From the NCBI RefSeq assembly GCF_018343525.1, contig NZ_JAGYPH010000001.1, positions 124,001-188,000 on the forward strand: a stretch of DNA of 64,000 nucleotides. The letters run 5' to 3'. The position numbers and the translations under genes were made by a program. Positions 1 through 11,961 of the stretch are shown here, one piece after another. Under the pieces are notes generated by a model. It was not told the origin of the DNA, searched no databases, and worked only from the letters and a program-made list of their open reading frames with translations. The first letter of the stretch is position 1. The number at the start of each line of letters is the position of its first letter. Origin of the DNA: Lederbergia citrea (GTDB lineage: Bacteria; Bacillota; Bacilli; Bacillales; Bacillaceae_C).

Positions 1-350
1 CGGGAGTATATTTATCACTTGTTGGACCAGAAGGCATGCACGAACTTGGTCAAACCATTATGCAAAACACACAATATGCAATCCAACAGATCAGCAGCAT
101 TCCTGGAGTGAAAGGGTCAAGATTTAATTCCCCAGTATTTAAAGAATTTGTTGTCGACTTTAACGAAACCGGCTTGACAGTTAAGCAAGTGAATAAAAAA
201 CTACTAGAACAACAAATATTCGGCGGAAAAGACCTATCAGAGGAATACCCGGAATTAGGCCAAACAGCACTATTTTGCGTAACCGAAATCCACACAAAAG
301 AAGACATCGACCGTCTCGTCCAAGCAATCGGTGACGCAATCAAAGGATAA
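1..350 (+). CDS. gcvPA: Glycine dehydrogenase (decarboxylating) subunit 1-like protein, C-terminal part
   Basis: The reading frame is open from the left edge and ends at 350, so only the last 115 or so residues are present. They resemble the C-terminal domain of the alpha subunit of glycine decarboxylase (P-protein), a PLP enzyme that releases CO2 from glycine and passes the aminomethyl group to lipoylated GcvH. The visible part holds the IFGGKDL and EYPELGQTALFCVTE segments typical of the family end. A gcvPB-like gene follows after 60 bp, so the pair is probably one operon. The partner gene is divergent from standard GcvPB, so the substrate may not be glycine. Family membership is secure; exact function is not. 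Confidence 0.8.
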   Translation, partial: GVYLSLVGPEGMHELGQTIMQNTQYAIQQISSIPGVKGSRFNSPVFKEFVVDFNETGLTVKQVNKKLLEQQIFGGKDLSEEYPELGQTALFCVTEIHTKEDIDRLVQAIGDAIKG

Positions 351-353
351 AAG

Positions 354-394
354 AATTCGACAAAAGTCGGGTAGTGCCTGTCACTTGTCGAATT
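354..394. repeat. Interspersed palindromic repeat, copy 1
   Basis: AATTCGACA at 354-362 is an exact inverted match to TGTCGAATT at 386-394. The interior holds TCGGGTAGTGCCTGTCACT, which differs at one base from a segment at 20666-20705 on the other strand. It lies between the gcvPA-like and gcvPB-like genes, just before the SD of the latter. It looks like a small dispersed repeat rather than a terminator, as no T-run follows. Confidence 0.6.
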
Positions 395-410
395 ATTAAG
401 GGAGGAATGT

Positions 411-1988
411 ATGATGATGAAGAGGATTCAAAGGACAGAAAAGGTTCGGGATTTTCATCAGGCAAAGTGGAATGAACCGATCATTTTCGAATTGCATCAG
501 CCTGGTGAGCGAGGGGTTGAAGTTCCGAAAGCCAGTAAAGAGATTGAATCTGCTGTGGGAGATGGACTTTCACTGATTCCGGCATCGATGACAAGAAAAG
601 AAAAGCCAAGCCTTCCGGAAATTGGTCAGGCAAAGGTTTTGCGCCATTACCTAAGATTATCTCAGGAAACCTTAGGTTCCGATTTGAATGTGGAAATTGG
701 CCAAGGAACATGTACGATGAAATACATTCCGAAAATTAACGAAATGCTCATCCGCACACCGAAAATTATGGGTCTCCACCCATTACAAGATGAAAGCACG
801 GTCCAGGGTATGCTCGAAATTATTTATAACTTGGATGGTTGCATGAGGGAAATTTCAGGAATGGATTATTTTTCCTTCCAACCAGGGAGTGGTACTCAAG
901 CATTATTCGCAATGGCTTCGATTGTCCGGAAATATCATGAATCACGTGGCGAAGGGGAGCAGCGCGACGAAATCATTACAACGATTTTCTCGCATCCTTC
1001 TCAAGCGGCAACAGCTGCAGTGAAAGGATATAAAATCATCACGCTTCATCCAGACGAAGACGGTTTTCCTGATATTGAAAAATTAAAAGAAGTTGTCTCA
1101 GAACGTACAGCAGGCTTTGTTGTAGCCAATCCGGAAGATACAGGTATTTATAACCCAAAAATTAAAGAATTTACAAAGATTGTTCATGAAGCAGGCGGTA
1201 TCTGTTATTACGACCAAGCGAATGCTAATGGCCTCTTAGGAATTACAAGAGCGAAAGAAGCAGGTTTTGATATGTGTTTCTTCAATCTTCATAAGACCTT
1301 CGCAGCACCTCATATGTGTGGTGGACCGGCATCAGGGGCACTTGGCGTAACTGCCGAATTAAAAGAGTTTTTACCAGCGCCGATCGTGGATGTTAAAGAT
1401 GGGAAGTATTTCCTAAACTATGATTTGAAGCATTCGATTGGAAAAGTCCGTTCTTTCCACGGAGTAGCGCAGACGATGATCAGATCTTACGCCTGGATTA
1501 GAGCACTTGGTCCAGATGGACTAAAAGAAGTGGCTAAAAACGCTGTATTAAACAATAACTATCTGTATCATAAAATCTTGAAAATTCGCGGAGCAAGTGC
1601 ACCTTATGTGAGCGGACAGCGTTTAGAACAAGTGCGCTATAGCTGGGAACAGATGACGAATGAAACGGGTGTGACAACAGAAGATGTTCAGCGTAGAATG
1701 ACGGATTTCGGCCTCCACTACTGGACGAGCCATCATCCGTATATCGTTAAGCAACCTTTCACACTTGAACCGACAGAGTCTTATTCAAAAGCAGATCTTG
1801 ATGAGTATATTAACGCACTTGAACATATCTCGGATGAAGCCTACAGCAATCCGGATGTAGTCAAAAATGCTCCCCATAGCAGTTCCATCCATCAGTTAGT
1901 TGAAAAGGATTACCTCGACAATCCTGATAAATGGTGTATCACGTGGAGAGCGTATCAAAAGAAAACAAAAATAGGGCAAGAAGTATAA
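411..1988 (+). CDS. gcvPB: Divergent glycine dehydrogenase subunit 2-like (GcvPB-like) PLP protein
   Basis: A 525-residue protein of the P-protein beta-subunit family. The PLP lysine is K295 in NLHKTF, and CTMKY is kept near the N-terminal third. Other signature stretches differ from what I know of Bacillus GcvPB: the usual HGTNPAS segment reads HPSQAATAA, and the usual glycine-rich GGGGPGSG reads MCGGPASG. It is also longer than the roughly 490 residues common in Bacillus. The start has an SD (GGGAGGA) at 400-406; the next two codons are also ATG. The fold and PLP use are well supported. Whether it decarboxylates glycine or another amino acid is open. The sugar importer genes follow after 78 bp. 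Confidence 0.75.
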   Translation: MMMKRIQRTEKVRDFHQAKWNEPIIFELHQPGERGVEVPKASKEIESAVGDGLSLIPASMTRKEKPSLPEIGQAKVLRHYLRLSQETLGSDLNVEIGQGTCTMKYIPKINEMLIRTPKIMGLHPLQDESTVQGMLEIIYNLDGCMREISGMDYFSFQPGSGTQALFAMASIVRKYHESRGEGEQRDEIITTIFSHPSQAATAAVKGYKIITLHPDEDGFPDIEKLKEVVSERTAGFVVANPEDTGIYNPKIKEFTKIVHEAGGICYYDQANANGLLGITRAKEAGFDMCFFNLHKTFAAPHMCGGPASGALGVTAELKEFLPAPIVDVKDGKYFLNYDLKHSIGKVRSFHGVAQTMIRSYAWIRALGPDGLKEVAKNAVLNNNYLYHKILKIRGASAPYVSGQRLEQVRYSWEQMTNETGVTTEDVQRRMTDFGLHYWTSHHPYIVKQPFTLEPTESYSKADLDEYINALEHISDEAYSNPDVVKNAPHSSSIHQLVEKDYLDNPDKWCITWRAYQKKTKIGQEV

Positions 1989-1994
1989 CTAAAA

Positions 1995-2026
1995 GCCTGG
2001 CATCTCACTCATGGGGAGGGCCAGGC
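1995..2026 (+). terminator. Stem-loop after the gcvPB-like gene
   Basis: GCCTGGC (1995-2001) pairs with GCCAGGC (2020-2026). Only a weak AAAATTT tail follows, so it may be a leaky terminator or an mRNA end-stabilising hairpin. It occupies much of the 78 bp before the sugar-binding lipoprotein gene. Confidence 0.45.
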
Positions 2027-2066
2027 AAAATTTCAATCCAATCCACCGAGAGAAGGAGCTTTAATA

Positions 2067-3365
2067 ATGAAAAAGTTTTCAATACTACTCCTTATATTGA
2101 CATTACTACTCGCTGCCTGTTCAGGAAAGTCAGCAAACAAAGAAGAAGCTATCCAGACAGATGATCCTGATAACATGTCCGGTACCATTACAGTGTGGGG
2201 TTGGGACGTTGCTGCTGAAACGATGAAGCTTGCTGTCGATGGGTTCCAAAAGGAATATCCGAAGGTAAAGGTTGAAGTGGAAGATTTCAACAGCGATGAT
2301 TTATACGAAAAGCTTACAGTTGGATTAGCAGCAAGAGGTGCTGGGCTGCCAGATGTTGTGCTGATGGAAGAAGAAAGAATTCCGGGCTATTTGAATCAAT
2401 TCCCTGAAGGATTTGTTAATTTGAGCAAGTCCGGATATGACGAACATGATGATCTATTCAGTGACTTTAAAAAGAAGGCTGTCAAAAATAGCGATGGTGA
2501 TTTTATTGCAGCACCTTGGGATATTGGGCCAGCTGCGGTATTTTATAGAACGGACCTTTTCAAGGAAGCAGGGGTAGACCCCAATGCAATTAACACATGG
2601 AACGACTATATAGAGGCGGGCAAGAAGATTAAAGCTGCCACAGGAGCGAAAATGCTTCCGATCGATATTGCCAACTATGATGGCGTTTTCCACATGATGC
2701 TTCAGCAGCAGGGAACATCGTATTTTGATGAAAGCGGTAATATTAATCTAAATTCCGAAGAAGCGATCCGCGCTATGAGCACGATTAAAGAGCTATACGA
2801 TCAGGACCTTGTTGCCAATAATGACGGATGGAATGGAATAGTAACCGCTACGATTAATGGAAGTGTGGCAACCGTTCCATACGGAATCTGGTATACAGGG
2901 ACAATCATGGATCAGGCTCCTGATCAATCGGGTAAATGGGGTATTTTCTACTTGCCAGAATTTAAAGAAGGTGGCACAAGGTTTGCCAACGTAGGCGGAT
3001 CGTCCCTCGTGATTCCGGCTTCAAGCAAGAATAAAAGTGCAGCTTACGCATTTGTTGAATATTTTACAACAAATAAAGAAGCACAGCTGGCAGGCTTTGA
3101 AAAATATGGCTTGTTCCCATCTTTGAAAGTAACGTATGAAGAGCCAGTATTTAATGAGCAATCAGAGTATTTTAACAATGAACCTATCTTCAAAATGATT
3201 GCAGATACAGTAGAAGAGGTACCGGCAATCACTGTAAATGAACACTTTGCCCGCGCAAGTAAAATAATGAGCGATGCACAATCAGCCATTTTATTTGAAG
3301 GAAAACCTGTGAAAGAAACGCTTGAAAAGGCTGGAAAGCAGCTCGATAACGAAATCAACAACTAA
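2067..3365 (+). CDS. Extracellular sugar-binding lipoprotein of an ABC importer
   Basis: A 432-residue solute-binding protein of the family-1 (carbohydrate) type. Residues 1-17 form a lipoprotein signal peptide with lipobox LAAC, so C18 would be lipidated and the protein anchored outside the membrane. The mature part starts with a charged linker and contains the TITVWGWD segment at the start of the first lobe, as in other sugar-binding proteins. Two permease genes and a beta-galactosidase follow in the same direction, so beta-galactosides or galacto-oligosaccharides are the likely cargo; this is inference from context. The SD AGAAGGAG precedes the ATG. Confidence 0.88.
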   Translation: MKKFSILLLILTLLLAACSGKSANKEEAIQTDDPDNMSGTITVWGWDVAAETMKLAVDGFQKEYPKVKVEVEDFNSDDLYEKLTVGLAARGAGLPDVVLMEEERIPGYLNQFPEGFVNLSKSGYDEHDDLFSDFKKKAVKNSDGDFIAAPWDIGPAAVFYRTDLFKEAGVDPNAINTWNDYIEAGKKIKAATGAKMLPIDIANYDGVFHMMLQQQGTSYFDESGNINLNSEEAIRAMSTIKELYDQDLVANNDGWNGIVTATINGSVATVPYGIWYTGTIMDQAPDQSGKWGIFYLPEFKEGGTRFANVGGSSLVIPASSKNKSAAYAFVEYFTTNKEAQLAGFEKYGLFPSLKVTYEEPVFNEQSEYFNNEPIFKMIADTVEEVPAITVNEHFARASKIMSDAQSAILFEGKPVKETLEKAGKQLDNEINN

Positions 3366-3387
3366 AAAGTAAAAATGAACGGAATGA

Positions 3388-3411
3388 TGAGGGCAGATGT
3401 GACTGCCCTCA
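3388..3411 (+). promoter_or_regulatory. Intergenic stem-loop between binding-protein and permease genes
   Basis: TGAGGGCAG (3388-3396) and CTGCCCTCA (3403-3411) form a perfect 9-bp stem with a 6-base loop and no T-run after it. Such hairpins often protect the 3' end of the highly expressed binding-protein message and lower permease expression relative to it. That role is inferred here. Confidence 0.6.
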
Positions 3412-3439
3412 ATATTACCCGTAAAGAGGTGACAAACGG

Positions 3440-4369
3440 ATGCCCCATACAGAAAAGATTGCAGTCGATCAAGTAATGCCGTCTTCAACTAAAAAAACTC
3501 GTGCGCAGTGGATTACTCCTAAACGTGCACCTTATATATTTATTGCACCTGCAGTGCTGCTCTTAATTGTTTTTACTATATATCCGGTCCTTCAATCTTT
3601 TATTTTAAGTTTTCAACAAGTAAAAGGAATCACGAAAACGTTTGTCGGTCTATCAAACTATACGAGGCTGCTTCACGATCCGATATTTTATAAGTCATTA
3701 TTAAATACATTTCAAATTTTGATCGTTCAAGTTCCGGTGATGTTATTTTTTGCCTTGCTGATCGCAGTGGGACTTCATTCATCTCTTGTCAAAGCTAAAT
3801 CATTTTTTCGCATTGCTTATTTCATGCCTGCAATTACAGCACTCGTAGCAGCATCAATTGTTTTTATGATTTTGCTTGATGAAAACTTTGGACTTGTCAA
3901 TTATCTTCTTAATCTATTGGGCATTGAATCTATCCGTTGGCTGTCTAGTCCGTTCTGGGCGAAAGTGTCGATTATCGCATTGATGACATGGAGATGGACA
4001 GGCTACAATATGGTTATTTTCTTGGCTGGCTTGCAAAACATCCCGAAAGAATTATATGAGGCAGCAAGCATGGATGGTGCGACAAGGGTAAAACAATTTT
4101 TCCTGATTACCATTCCACAGCTCAAACCAGTATTTATTTTCACTGTCGTCATGTCAACGATTGGAACATTGCAGTTGTTTGATGAGCCATTCATCTTAAC
4201 AGGCGGGGGGCCGAATAATGCAACGATGACAATTACCCTATATTTATATCAAACGGGATTTAAGTATTTTGATTTCGGTTATGCTTCAGCCATTGCTTAT
4301 GCACTTGTTGTAATCATAGCAGTGATCTCGTGGATTCAGATGAAGTTGGTGGGTGATTTTGAAGAATGA
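3440..4369 (+). CDS. Sugar ABC transporter permease (MalF/UgpA type)
   Basis: A 309-residue integral membrane protein with about six hydrophobic segments, the first at residues 31-52. It carries the EAA loop (EAASMDGATRVKQFF) that docks onto the ATPase. The N-terminal 28 residues are cytoplasmic and charged. The SD is GAGGTGA before ATG 3440. It overlaps the second permease gene by 4 bp (ATGA), which points to translational coupling. It resembles the GanP-type permease of galactan oligosaccharide importers. No ATP-binding gene is found nearby, as in Bacillus sugar systems served by the shared MsmX-type ATPase. Confidence 0.9.
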   Translation: MPHTEKIAVDQVMPSSTKKTRAQWITPKRAPYIFIAPAVLLLIVFTIYPVLQSFILSFQQVKGITKTFVGLSNYTRLLHDPIFYKSLLNTFQILIVQVPVMLFFALLIAVGLHSSLVKAKSFFRIAYFMPAITALVAASIVFMILLDENFGLVNYLLNLLGIESIRWLSSPFWAKVSIIALMTWRWTGYNMVIFLAGLQNIPKELYEAASMDGATRVKQFFLITIPQLKPVFIFTVVMSTIGTLQLFDEPFILTGGGPNNATMTITLYLYQTGFKYFDFGYASAIAYALVVIIAVISWIQMKLVGDFEE

Positions 4370-5196
4370 ACAATATACGAACTAGCACATCAAAAGTACT
4401 CATGTACTCCTTTCTCGTTTTTGGCGTCGTCATTTCGATTCTTCCGTTTTATTGGATGATGGTGGGCTCCACCCATCCATCGGGCAAAATATTGAGTGTA
4501 CCGCCGACATTTTTCTTCGGTGATTATTTACCAGCGAATATGACTTCTTTAATGGACTCTCTTGGGATGGTTCGAATCATGGGTAATTCCTTGTTGATCG
4601 CAGTCATTTACACACTTGCTAGTACGCTCATTTGTTCTATGGCGGGTTACGCTTTCGCGAAATATCGCTTTAAAGGAAAAAATTTAATTTTCTTCGTCAT
4701 CCTTTGCTCTTTGATGATTCCGTATCAAGTAACACTTATTCCATTGTTTGAATTGATGGTGAATCTTGATTGGCTGAATACATATCATGCCGTTATTTTG
4801 CCAACACTTGCTTCTCCGTTTGCGATTTATTTAATGAGGCAGAATTTGAAATCAATCCCAGACTCGCTAATTGAGGCAGCTCGTGTCGACGGAATGGGGG
4901 AGCTTGGTATCTTCTTTAAAATTATTTTGCCGACGATGCGACCGGCTTTGGCGGCTGTCTCGATTTTCTTATTTATGTCACAGTGGAACAGTCTTATTTG
5001 GCCATTGATTACATTGAATTCAAAAGCTATGTATACGCTTCCGGTTGCGTTGTCTAGTTTAATCGGACTTGCTCGGATTGACTACGGACAGCTGCTGCTT
5101 GGAACAACTCTATCTACCATACCGATTATGATTTTCTTTTTGCTCGTTCAAAAACAATTTATTTCCGGCATTTTAGGCGGTTCAGTAAAAGAATAA
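4366..5196 (+). CDS. Sugar ABC transporter permease (MalG/UgpE type)
   Basis: A 276-residue inner-membrane permease with about six membrane segments and the EAA motif EAARVDGMGELGIFFKIILP in its second half. It is the partner of the preceding permease, starting inside the end of that gene. Together they would form the channel through which the binding protein delivers sugar. The beta-galactosidase gene starts 21 bp downstream, consistent with one operon of binding protein, two permeases and hydrolase. Confidence 0.9.
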   Translation: MNNIRTSTSKVLMYSFLVFGVVISILPFYWMMVGSTHPSGKILSVPPTFFFGDYLPANMTSLMDSLGMVRIMGNSLLIAVIYTLASTLICSMAGYAFAKYRFKGKNLIFFVILCSLMIPYQVTLIPLFELMVNLDWLNTYHAVILPTLASPFAIYLMRQNLKSIPDSLIEAARVDGMGELGIFFKIILPTMRPALAAVSIFLFMSQWNSLIWPLITLNSKAMYTLPVALSSLIGLARIDYGQLLLGTTLSTIPIMIFFLLVQKQFISGILGGSVKE

Positions 5197-8340
<3,144 letters not shown>

Positions 8341-8350
8341 GCAATCTTTT

Positions 8351-8394
8351 AACAAAGCCCCTTCAAAAACAACATTCCTTGAAGGTGGCTTTGT
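8351..8394 (+). terminator. Rho-independent terminator of the importer-lacZ operon
   Basis: AACAAAGCC and CCTTCAA arms pair with TTGAAGG and GGCTTTGTT to form a long stem starting 11 bp after the lacZ stop, followed by TTTGTG. Confidence 0.8.
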
Positions 8395-8440
8395 TTTGTG
8401 GGTTACTTGTCATTTTATTTAGAAATAGAGGTAATAAATC

Positions 8441-9367
8441 ATGAAGCAAAGTGAACAGATAGGGATATTTTACACAGTATTCGCCTACATTGTTTGGGGG
8501 TTACTGCCAATATACTGGAAGTTCCTCGGCCATGTTTCAGCGGACGAAATTTTAGCAAACCGGATTTTCTGGTCGTTTTGGTTCATGTTGCTTGTACTTT
8601 TGTTTGGGAAGAAGTGGAATATGTTCTTCGTGAGTTTAAAGATGTTGAAACAACAGCCTAAAACTTTTCTTGCGCTGGCAACAGCATCCGTACTTGTCAG
8701 CTGTAACTGGTTTATTTATATATGGGCAGTAAATGCTGAGAAAATGGTGGAAGCATCTCTCGGTTACTATATTAATCCCTTAATTAGCGTACTGCTTGGT
8801 GTGATTGTTTTAAAAGAAAAAATGTCGATTGCACAGATCATTTCTTTCTTTCTGGCACTGACTGGCGTGTTAATTTTGACAATCGCCTATGGGCAGTTTC
8901 CGTGGGTTGCTTTTGGAGTCGCCATTACATTTGGTATTTATGGATTAGTAAAAAAAATGGTGAAAGTCGATTCCGGCATTGGTTTGACATTAGAAACGAT
9001 GTTTTTAATGCCGCTCGCATTTATATATATCCTCTTCCAATTTCTGAACGGACAAACCGCTTTATTTTCAACGTCCCTCAGTACAGATCTATTATTAATG
9101 GGCTCCGGAGCAGCTACCGCTATTCCGCTTCTGTATTTTGCTAAGGGCGTCATTAGAATCCCTCTTTATTTAGCAGGGTTCATCCAATATATTGCTCCGA
9201 CATTGATGTTAATTTTAGGGGTCATTATCTACAAGGAACCGTTTGAGGCCACGCAAATTATTGCATTTTCCTTTATTTGGGGGGCACTCATCTTGTTTAC
9301 ATTCTCAGCCGTAAAGGTATCGAATTATAATAGGAAACAACGCAAAAAAATTAGGACTGCCAGTTGA
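8441..9367 (+). CDS. rarD: RarD family permease (EamA/DMT superfamily)
   Basis: A 308-residue protein with about ten hydrophobic segments, fitting the drug/metabolite transporter fold. The N-terminal segment YIVWGLLPIYWKFLG and the NWFIYIWAVN stretch are typical of RarD, named for chloramphenicol sensitivity in Pseudomonas; its substrate is generally unknown. The last residues are basic and cytoplasmic. The start has the SD AGAGGTAA. It stands alone between two terminators and is convergent with the NAD kinase gene. Confidence 0.88.
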   Translation: MKQSEQIGIFYTVFAYIVWGLLPIYWKFLGHVSADEILANRIFWSFWFMLLVLLFGKKWNMFFVSLKMLKQQPKTFLALATASVLVSCNWFIYIWAVNAEKMVEASLGYYINPLISVLLGVIVLKEKMSIAQIISFFLALTGVLILTIAYGQFPWVAFGVAITFGIYGLVKKMVKVDSGIGLTLETMFLMPLAFIYILFQFLNGQTALFSTSLSTDLLLMGSGAATAIPLLYFAKGVIRIPLYLAGFIQYIAPTLMLILGVIIYKEPFEATQIIAFSFIWGALILFTFSAVKVSNYNRKQRKKIRTAS

Positions 9368-9384
9368 GCAGTCCTAATTTTTTT
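9344..9384. terminator. Bidirectional terminator between rarD and NAD kinase gene
   Basis: TTAGGACTGC (9351-9360) pairs with GCAGTCCTAA (9368-9377), flanked by an A-run on the left and a T-run on the right. It can serve both convergent genes and overlaps the 3' end of rarD. Confidence 0.85.
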
Positions 9385-9404
9385 CTGTTTAGCTTCCGCT
9401 TTTC

Positions 9405-10205
9405 TTATAAAAATGTTCTCTTAACTTTTTCCCAAAACGAGTTATTTTTTAGTTTCACTGTTTTAATCCGTTTATCGGACAGTTGGATTTCGACCTTTTC
9501 GACATGCTGAACGCTAAGTGCCTCGTTATCCATTCCCATTGTCGGATAGTCGTTCCCATCTGGGACTACTTTTAAAACAAGTTTTCTGCCCTCGCTTAGT
9601 ATGAACGGCGAGCCGAGCGTCCGGTAGCGGTTGTTATTCAGTGAAGCCATCTCGGTCACTTGCAAGCACGGAAGCAACGGATCTACGACTGCTCCTTTGA
9701 TCGACTTATTATAGGCAGTACTGCCGGTCGGAGTTGCAATCACCATTCCGTCTCCTCTAAATGTTTCAAAATGAAGTCCATCAATAAAAACATCCATGAC
9801 TAATGTTTTTATAATTCCGGAACGAATCGTAAATTCATTTAAACAGTGAAAAGATCCTTCTTCATCGATATCCACTTTAATAATTGGATATCTTCTTACT
9901 TCGATTTGTTCCATCGTCATCGCATCAATCATTTCATGCAAATCATCTATGTGAAAGTCGCAATAAAGACCCCGCATGCTATCATCAGCAATTCCTGCAT
10001 AAAGGCAATCTTGGCGAAAGCCCGTTTTTCGAACTGCTTGAAGGAACATGCCATCGCCGCCAATGCTTACAATGATATTAGCATCTTTATCATCCTTTAC
10101 GATCGTAAACCCATATCTTTCTGCCATTTCATGCAGGGCATCAATCTTTTCGGCACTTGCTGGGTGGTTTTTATGAAAAAAGTAAATGTTTTTTCTCTGG
10201 TTCAT
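9405..10205 (-). CDS. nadK: NAD kinase (YtdI-type paralogue)
   Basis: A 266-residue NAD kinase, which phosphorylates NAD to NADP with ATP or polyphosphate. The GGDG signature lies at residues 49-52 and the NE/D region near the middle (CLNEFTIRSG) plus TPTGSTAYNKS complete the family pattern. Its position next to sppA matches the second B. subtilis NAD kinase (YtdI/PpnKB). The SD GAGGAGGA precedes the ATG. It is transcribed away from sppA. Confidence 0.92.
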   Translation of the reverse strand: MNQRKNIYFFHKNHPASAEKIDALHEMAERYGFTIVKDDKDANIIVSIGGDGMFLQAVRKTGFRQDCLYAGIADDSMRGLYCDFHIDDLHEMIDAMTMEQIEVRRYPIIKVDIDEEGSFHCLNEFTIRSGIIKTLVMDVFIDGLHFETFRGDGMVIATPTGSTAYNKSIKGAVVDPLLPCLQVTEMASLNNNRYRTLGSPFILSEGRKLVLKVVPDGNDYPTMGMDNEALSVQHVEKVEIQLSDKRIKTVKLKNNSFWEKVKRTFL

Positions 10206-10339
10206 ACTATGTCCTCCTCGGAATCAATCCTGAAATTTGCTACAATGATGTGTATGTTCTCAGTTTATCATGAGTTTGAAACTTTTTAAAAGAATGTACG
10301 TATTAATGGACAGAGAACATCCAAAAAGGAGGAATTTAC

Positions 10340-11347
10340 ATGAATGGGAAGCGGTGGGCAGCCCTGGGGATTGCAGCTGGAGTTTTCATTGCATCCACCA
10401 TGATTAACATGGCGAGCGCCTTTATCTTTACCGATTTTTCAAAAGGTTTTAGTGAAAATTTTGCTACAGCGAAATCTTTTAATGAAGAAGTTATTGAAAA
10501 AGGGAATGCTGCGAAAAAAATTGCTGTACTTGAAGTAGACGGAGTGATTCAAGATACGGGCGAAGCAGCTTCTATTTTTTCCACTGGAGGCTATTTACAT
10601 AAGGACTTTATGAAAAAATTGAACCATGTAAAAGACGATAAAACGGTCAAAGCAATCGTCTTACGGGTGAATTCACCAGGTGGCGGCACAAATGAGTCTG
10701 CAGAAATTCACCATAAACTTGAAGAAATTAAAAAAGAAACGAAAAAACCCGTTTATGTTTCGATGGGAAGCATGGCGGCATCCGGGGGCTATTATATTTC
10801 GGCGCCTGCGGATAAAATTTTCGCAAGTCCGGAAACATTAACAGGTTCTTTAGGCGTGATCATGCAAGGTGTAAATATAAGCGAACTTGCAGATAAATAT
10901 GGCGTTGACTTTATGACTATTAAAAGCGGTCCATATAAAGACATCATGAGTTCTTATCGGGAAATGACCGCAGAGGAAGAGGAAATCCTCCATTCAATGC
11001 TTGATAACTCATACAATGAGTTTGTGAGAATCATAGCGGAAGGACGTGGGATGTCTGAGGCAGAAGTACGAAAACTGGCGGACGGTAGAGTTTATGATGG
11101 CAGGCAGGCCAAAGAAGTAGGGTTAATTGATGATTTTGGATATCAGGAAGACGTCATTAAACAATTAAAAAAAGATCATAAATTAGCAGGTGCAGAGGTT
11201 GTCCGGTATGCCTCCAATTCGGGGATTGGATCACTATTCGGTGTTGCAGCGCAAAAGATCGGCGGCAAGCAGGCGGAAATGACAGGGATTGTAAACCTTC
11301 TGTCCAAGCCGAACTCTCCTAGGTTAATGTATCTTTATTCTGAATAA
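10340..11347 (+). CDS. sppA: Signal peptide peptidase SppA
   Basis: A 335-residue membrane-anchored serine protease of family S49 that degrades signal peptides left in the membrane. One hydrophobic segment lies at residues 7-28. The catalytic serine is in SMAASGGYYIS, and the lysine is in SGPYKD. The protein has the single-domain short length usual in Gram-positives. A good SD (AAGGAGGAA) precedes the ATG. yteJ follows after 14 bp, the same pairing as in B. subtilis, where this operon belongs to the cell-envelope stress response. Confidence 0.94.
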   Translation: MNGKRWAALGIAAGVFIASTMINMASAFIFTDFSKGFSENFATAKSFNEEVIEKGNAAKKIAVLEVDGVIQDTGEAASIFSTGGYLHKDFMKKLNHVKDDKTVKAIVLRVNSPGGGTNESAEIHHKLEEIKKETKKPVYVSMGSMAASGGYYISAPADKIFASPETLTGSLGVIMQGVNISELADKYGVDFMTIKSGPYKDIMSSYREMTAEEEEILHSMLDNSYNEFVRIIAEGRGMSEAEVRKLADGRVYDGRQAKEVGLIDDFGYQEDVIKQLKKDHKLAGAEVVRYASNSGIGSLFGVAAQKIGGKQAEMTGIVNLLSKPNSPRLMYLYSE

Positions 11348-11361
11348 CAGGGGGTGGAATC

Positions 11362-11910
11362 ATGACAGAAGAGCAAAAATTAGATAATAATCGAGTTAAT
11401 GACGGCCATAGGACAGATATTGAGGAAAATGAGAAAAATCCTCAGCCTTTAGTGGCTTCTTTTTCGCCACCTCCACAGTTTGCAGGATTCTGGATGCGGT
11501 TTTGGGCATACCTGCTCGACTGCGTTGTTCTATTTAGCATTAATGGTATTTTGGTGAAACCCATTTTTCGCGGCTTTGATATTTCGCTATCAAAAGCAGG
11601 GGTAATTTCACCATATGGGGTCGCTGCAGGAATCATTTTCTATTTGTATTTTATTTTACTAACTAAATATTTCGGTCAAACGCTTGGCAAAATGGTGTTT
11701 GGACTAAAGGTGATCCCACTTAAAGCAGATGATCTCTCATGGGGAACAATTGTTTTTAGGGAAGGGATAGGCCGTTATATATCGGCGACATTTAATTTTT
11801 TGTATATGATTATTGCCTTCACACCAAAAAAACAAGGTTTGCATGATTTGTTTGCAGACACATCAGTTATTCATGAACAAAAATCAACACATGAACCCGC
11901 TTATACATAA
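11362..11910 (+). CDS. yteJ: RDD family membrane protein YteJ
   Basis: A 182-residue protein with an acidic N-terminal tail of about 40 residues and then an RDD domain: the first helix contains GFWMRFWAYLLDCVV, where the R and D of the family name lie. Three or four membrane segments are visible. The function of RDD proteins is not settled; in Bacillus YteJ is linked to SppA control and lantibiotic resistance. It follows sppA at 14 bp, so they are cotranscribed. Confidence 0.88.
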   Translation: MTEEQKLDNNRVNDGHRTDIEENEKNPQPLVASFSPPPQFAGFWMRFWAYLLDCVVLFSINGILVKPIFRGFDISLSKAGVISPYGVAAGIIFYLYFILLTKYFGQTLGKMVFGLKVIPLKADDLSWGTIVFREGIGRYISATFNFLYMIIAFTPKKQGLHDLFADTSVIHEQKSTHEPAYT

Positions 11911-11917
11911 GCGGGTT
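11894..11917 (+). terminator. Terminator of sppA-yteJ
   Basis: AACCCGCTTA pairs with TAAGCGGGTT over a 4-base loop, followed by TATTTTTTTT. It overlaps the last codons of yteJ. Confidence 0.85.
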
Positions 11918-11961
11918 TATTTTTTTTGTAAAGGGAAATAATGGGGGGATGGGGGGATCAT

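Noticed and set aside
9846..10289. 147-codon ORF on the plus strand over the NAD kinase gene
   Set aside because: It is antisense to a clear NadK frame and has no family likeness or convincing SD.
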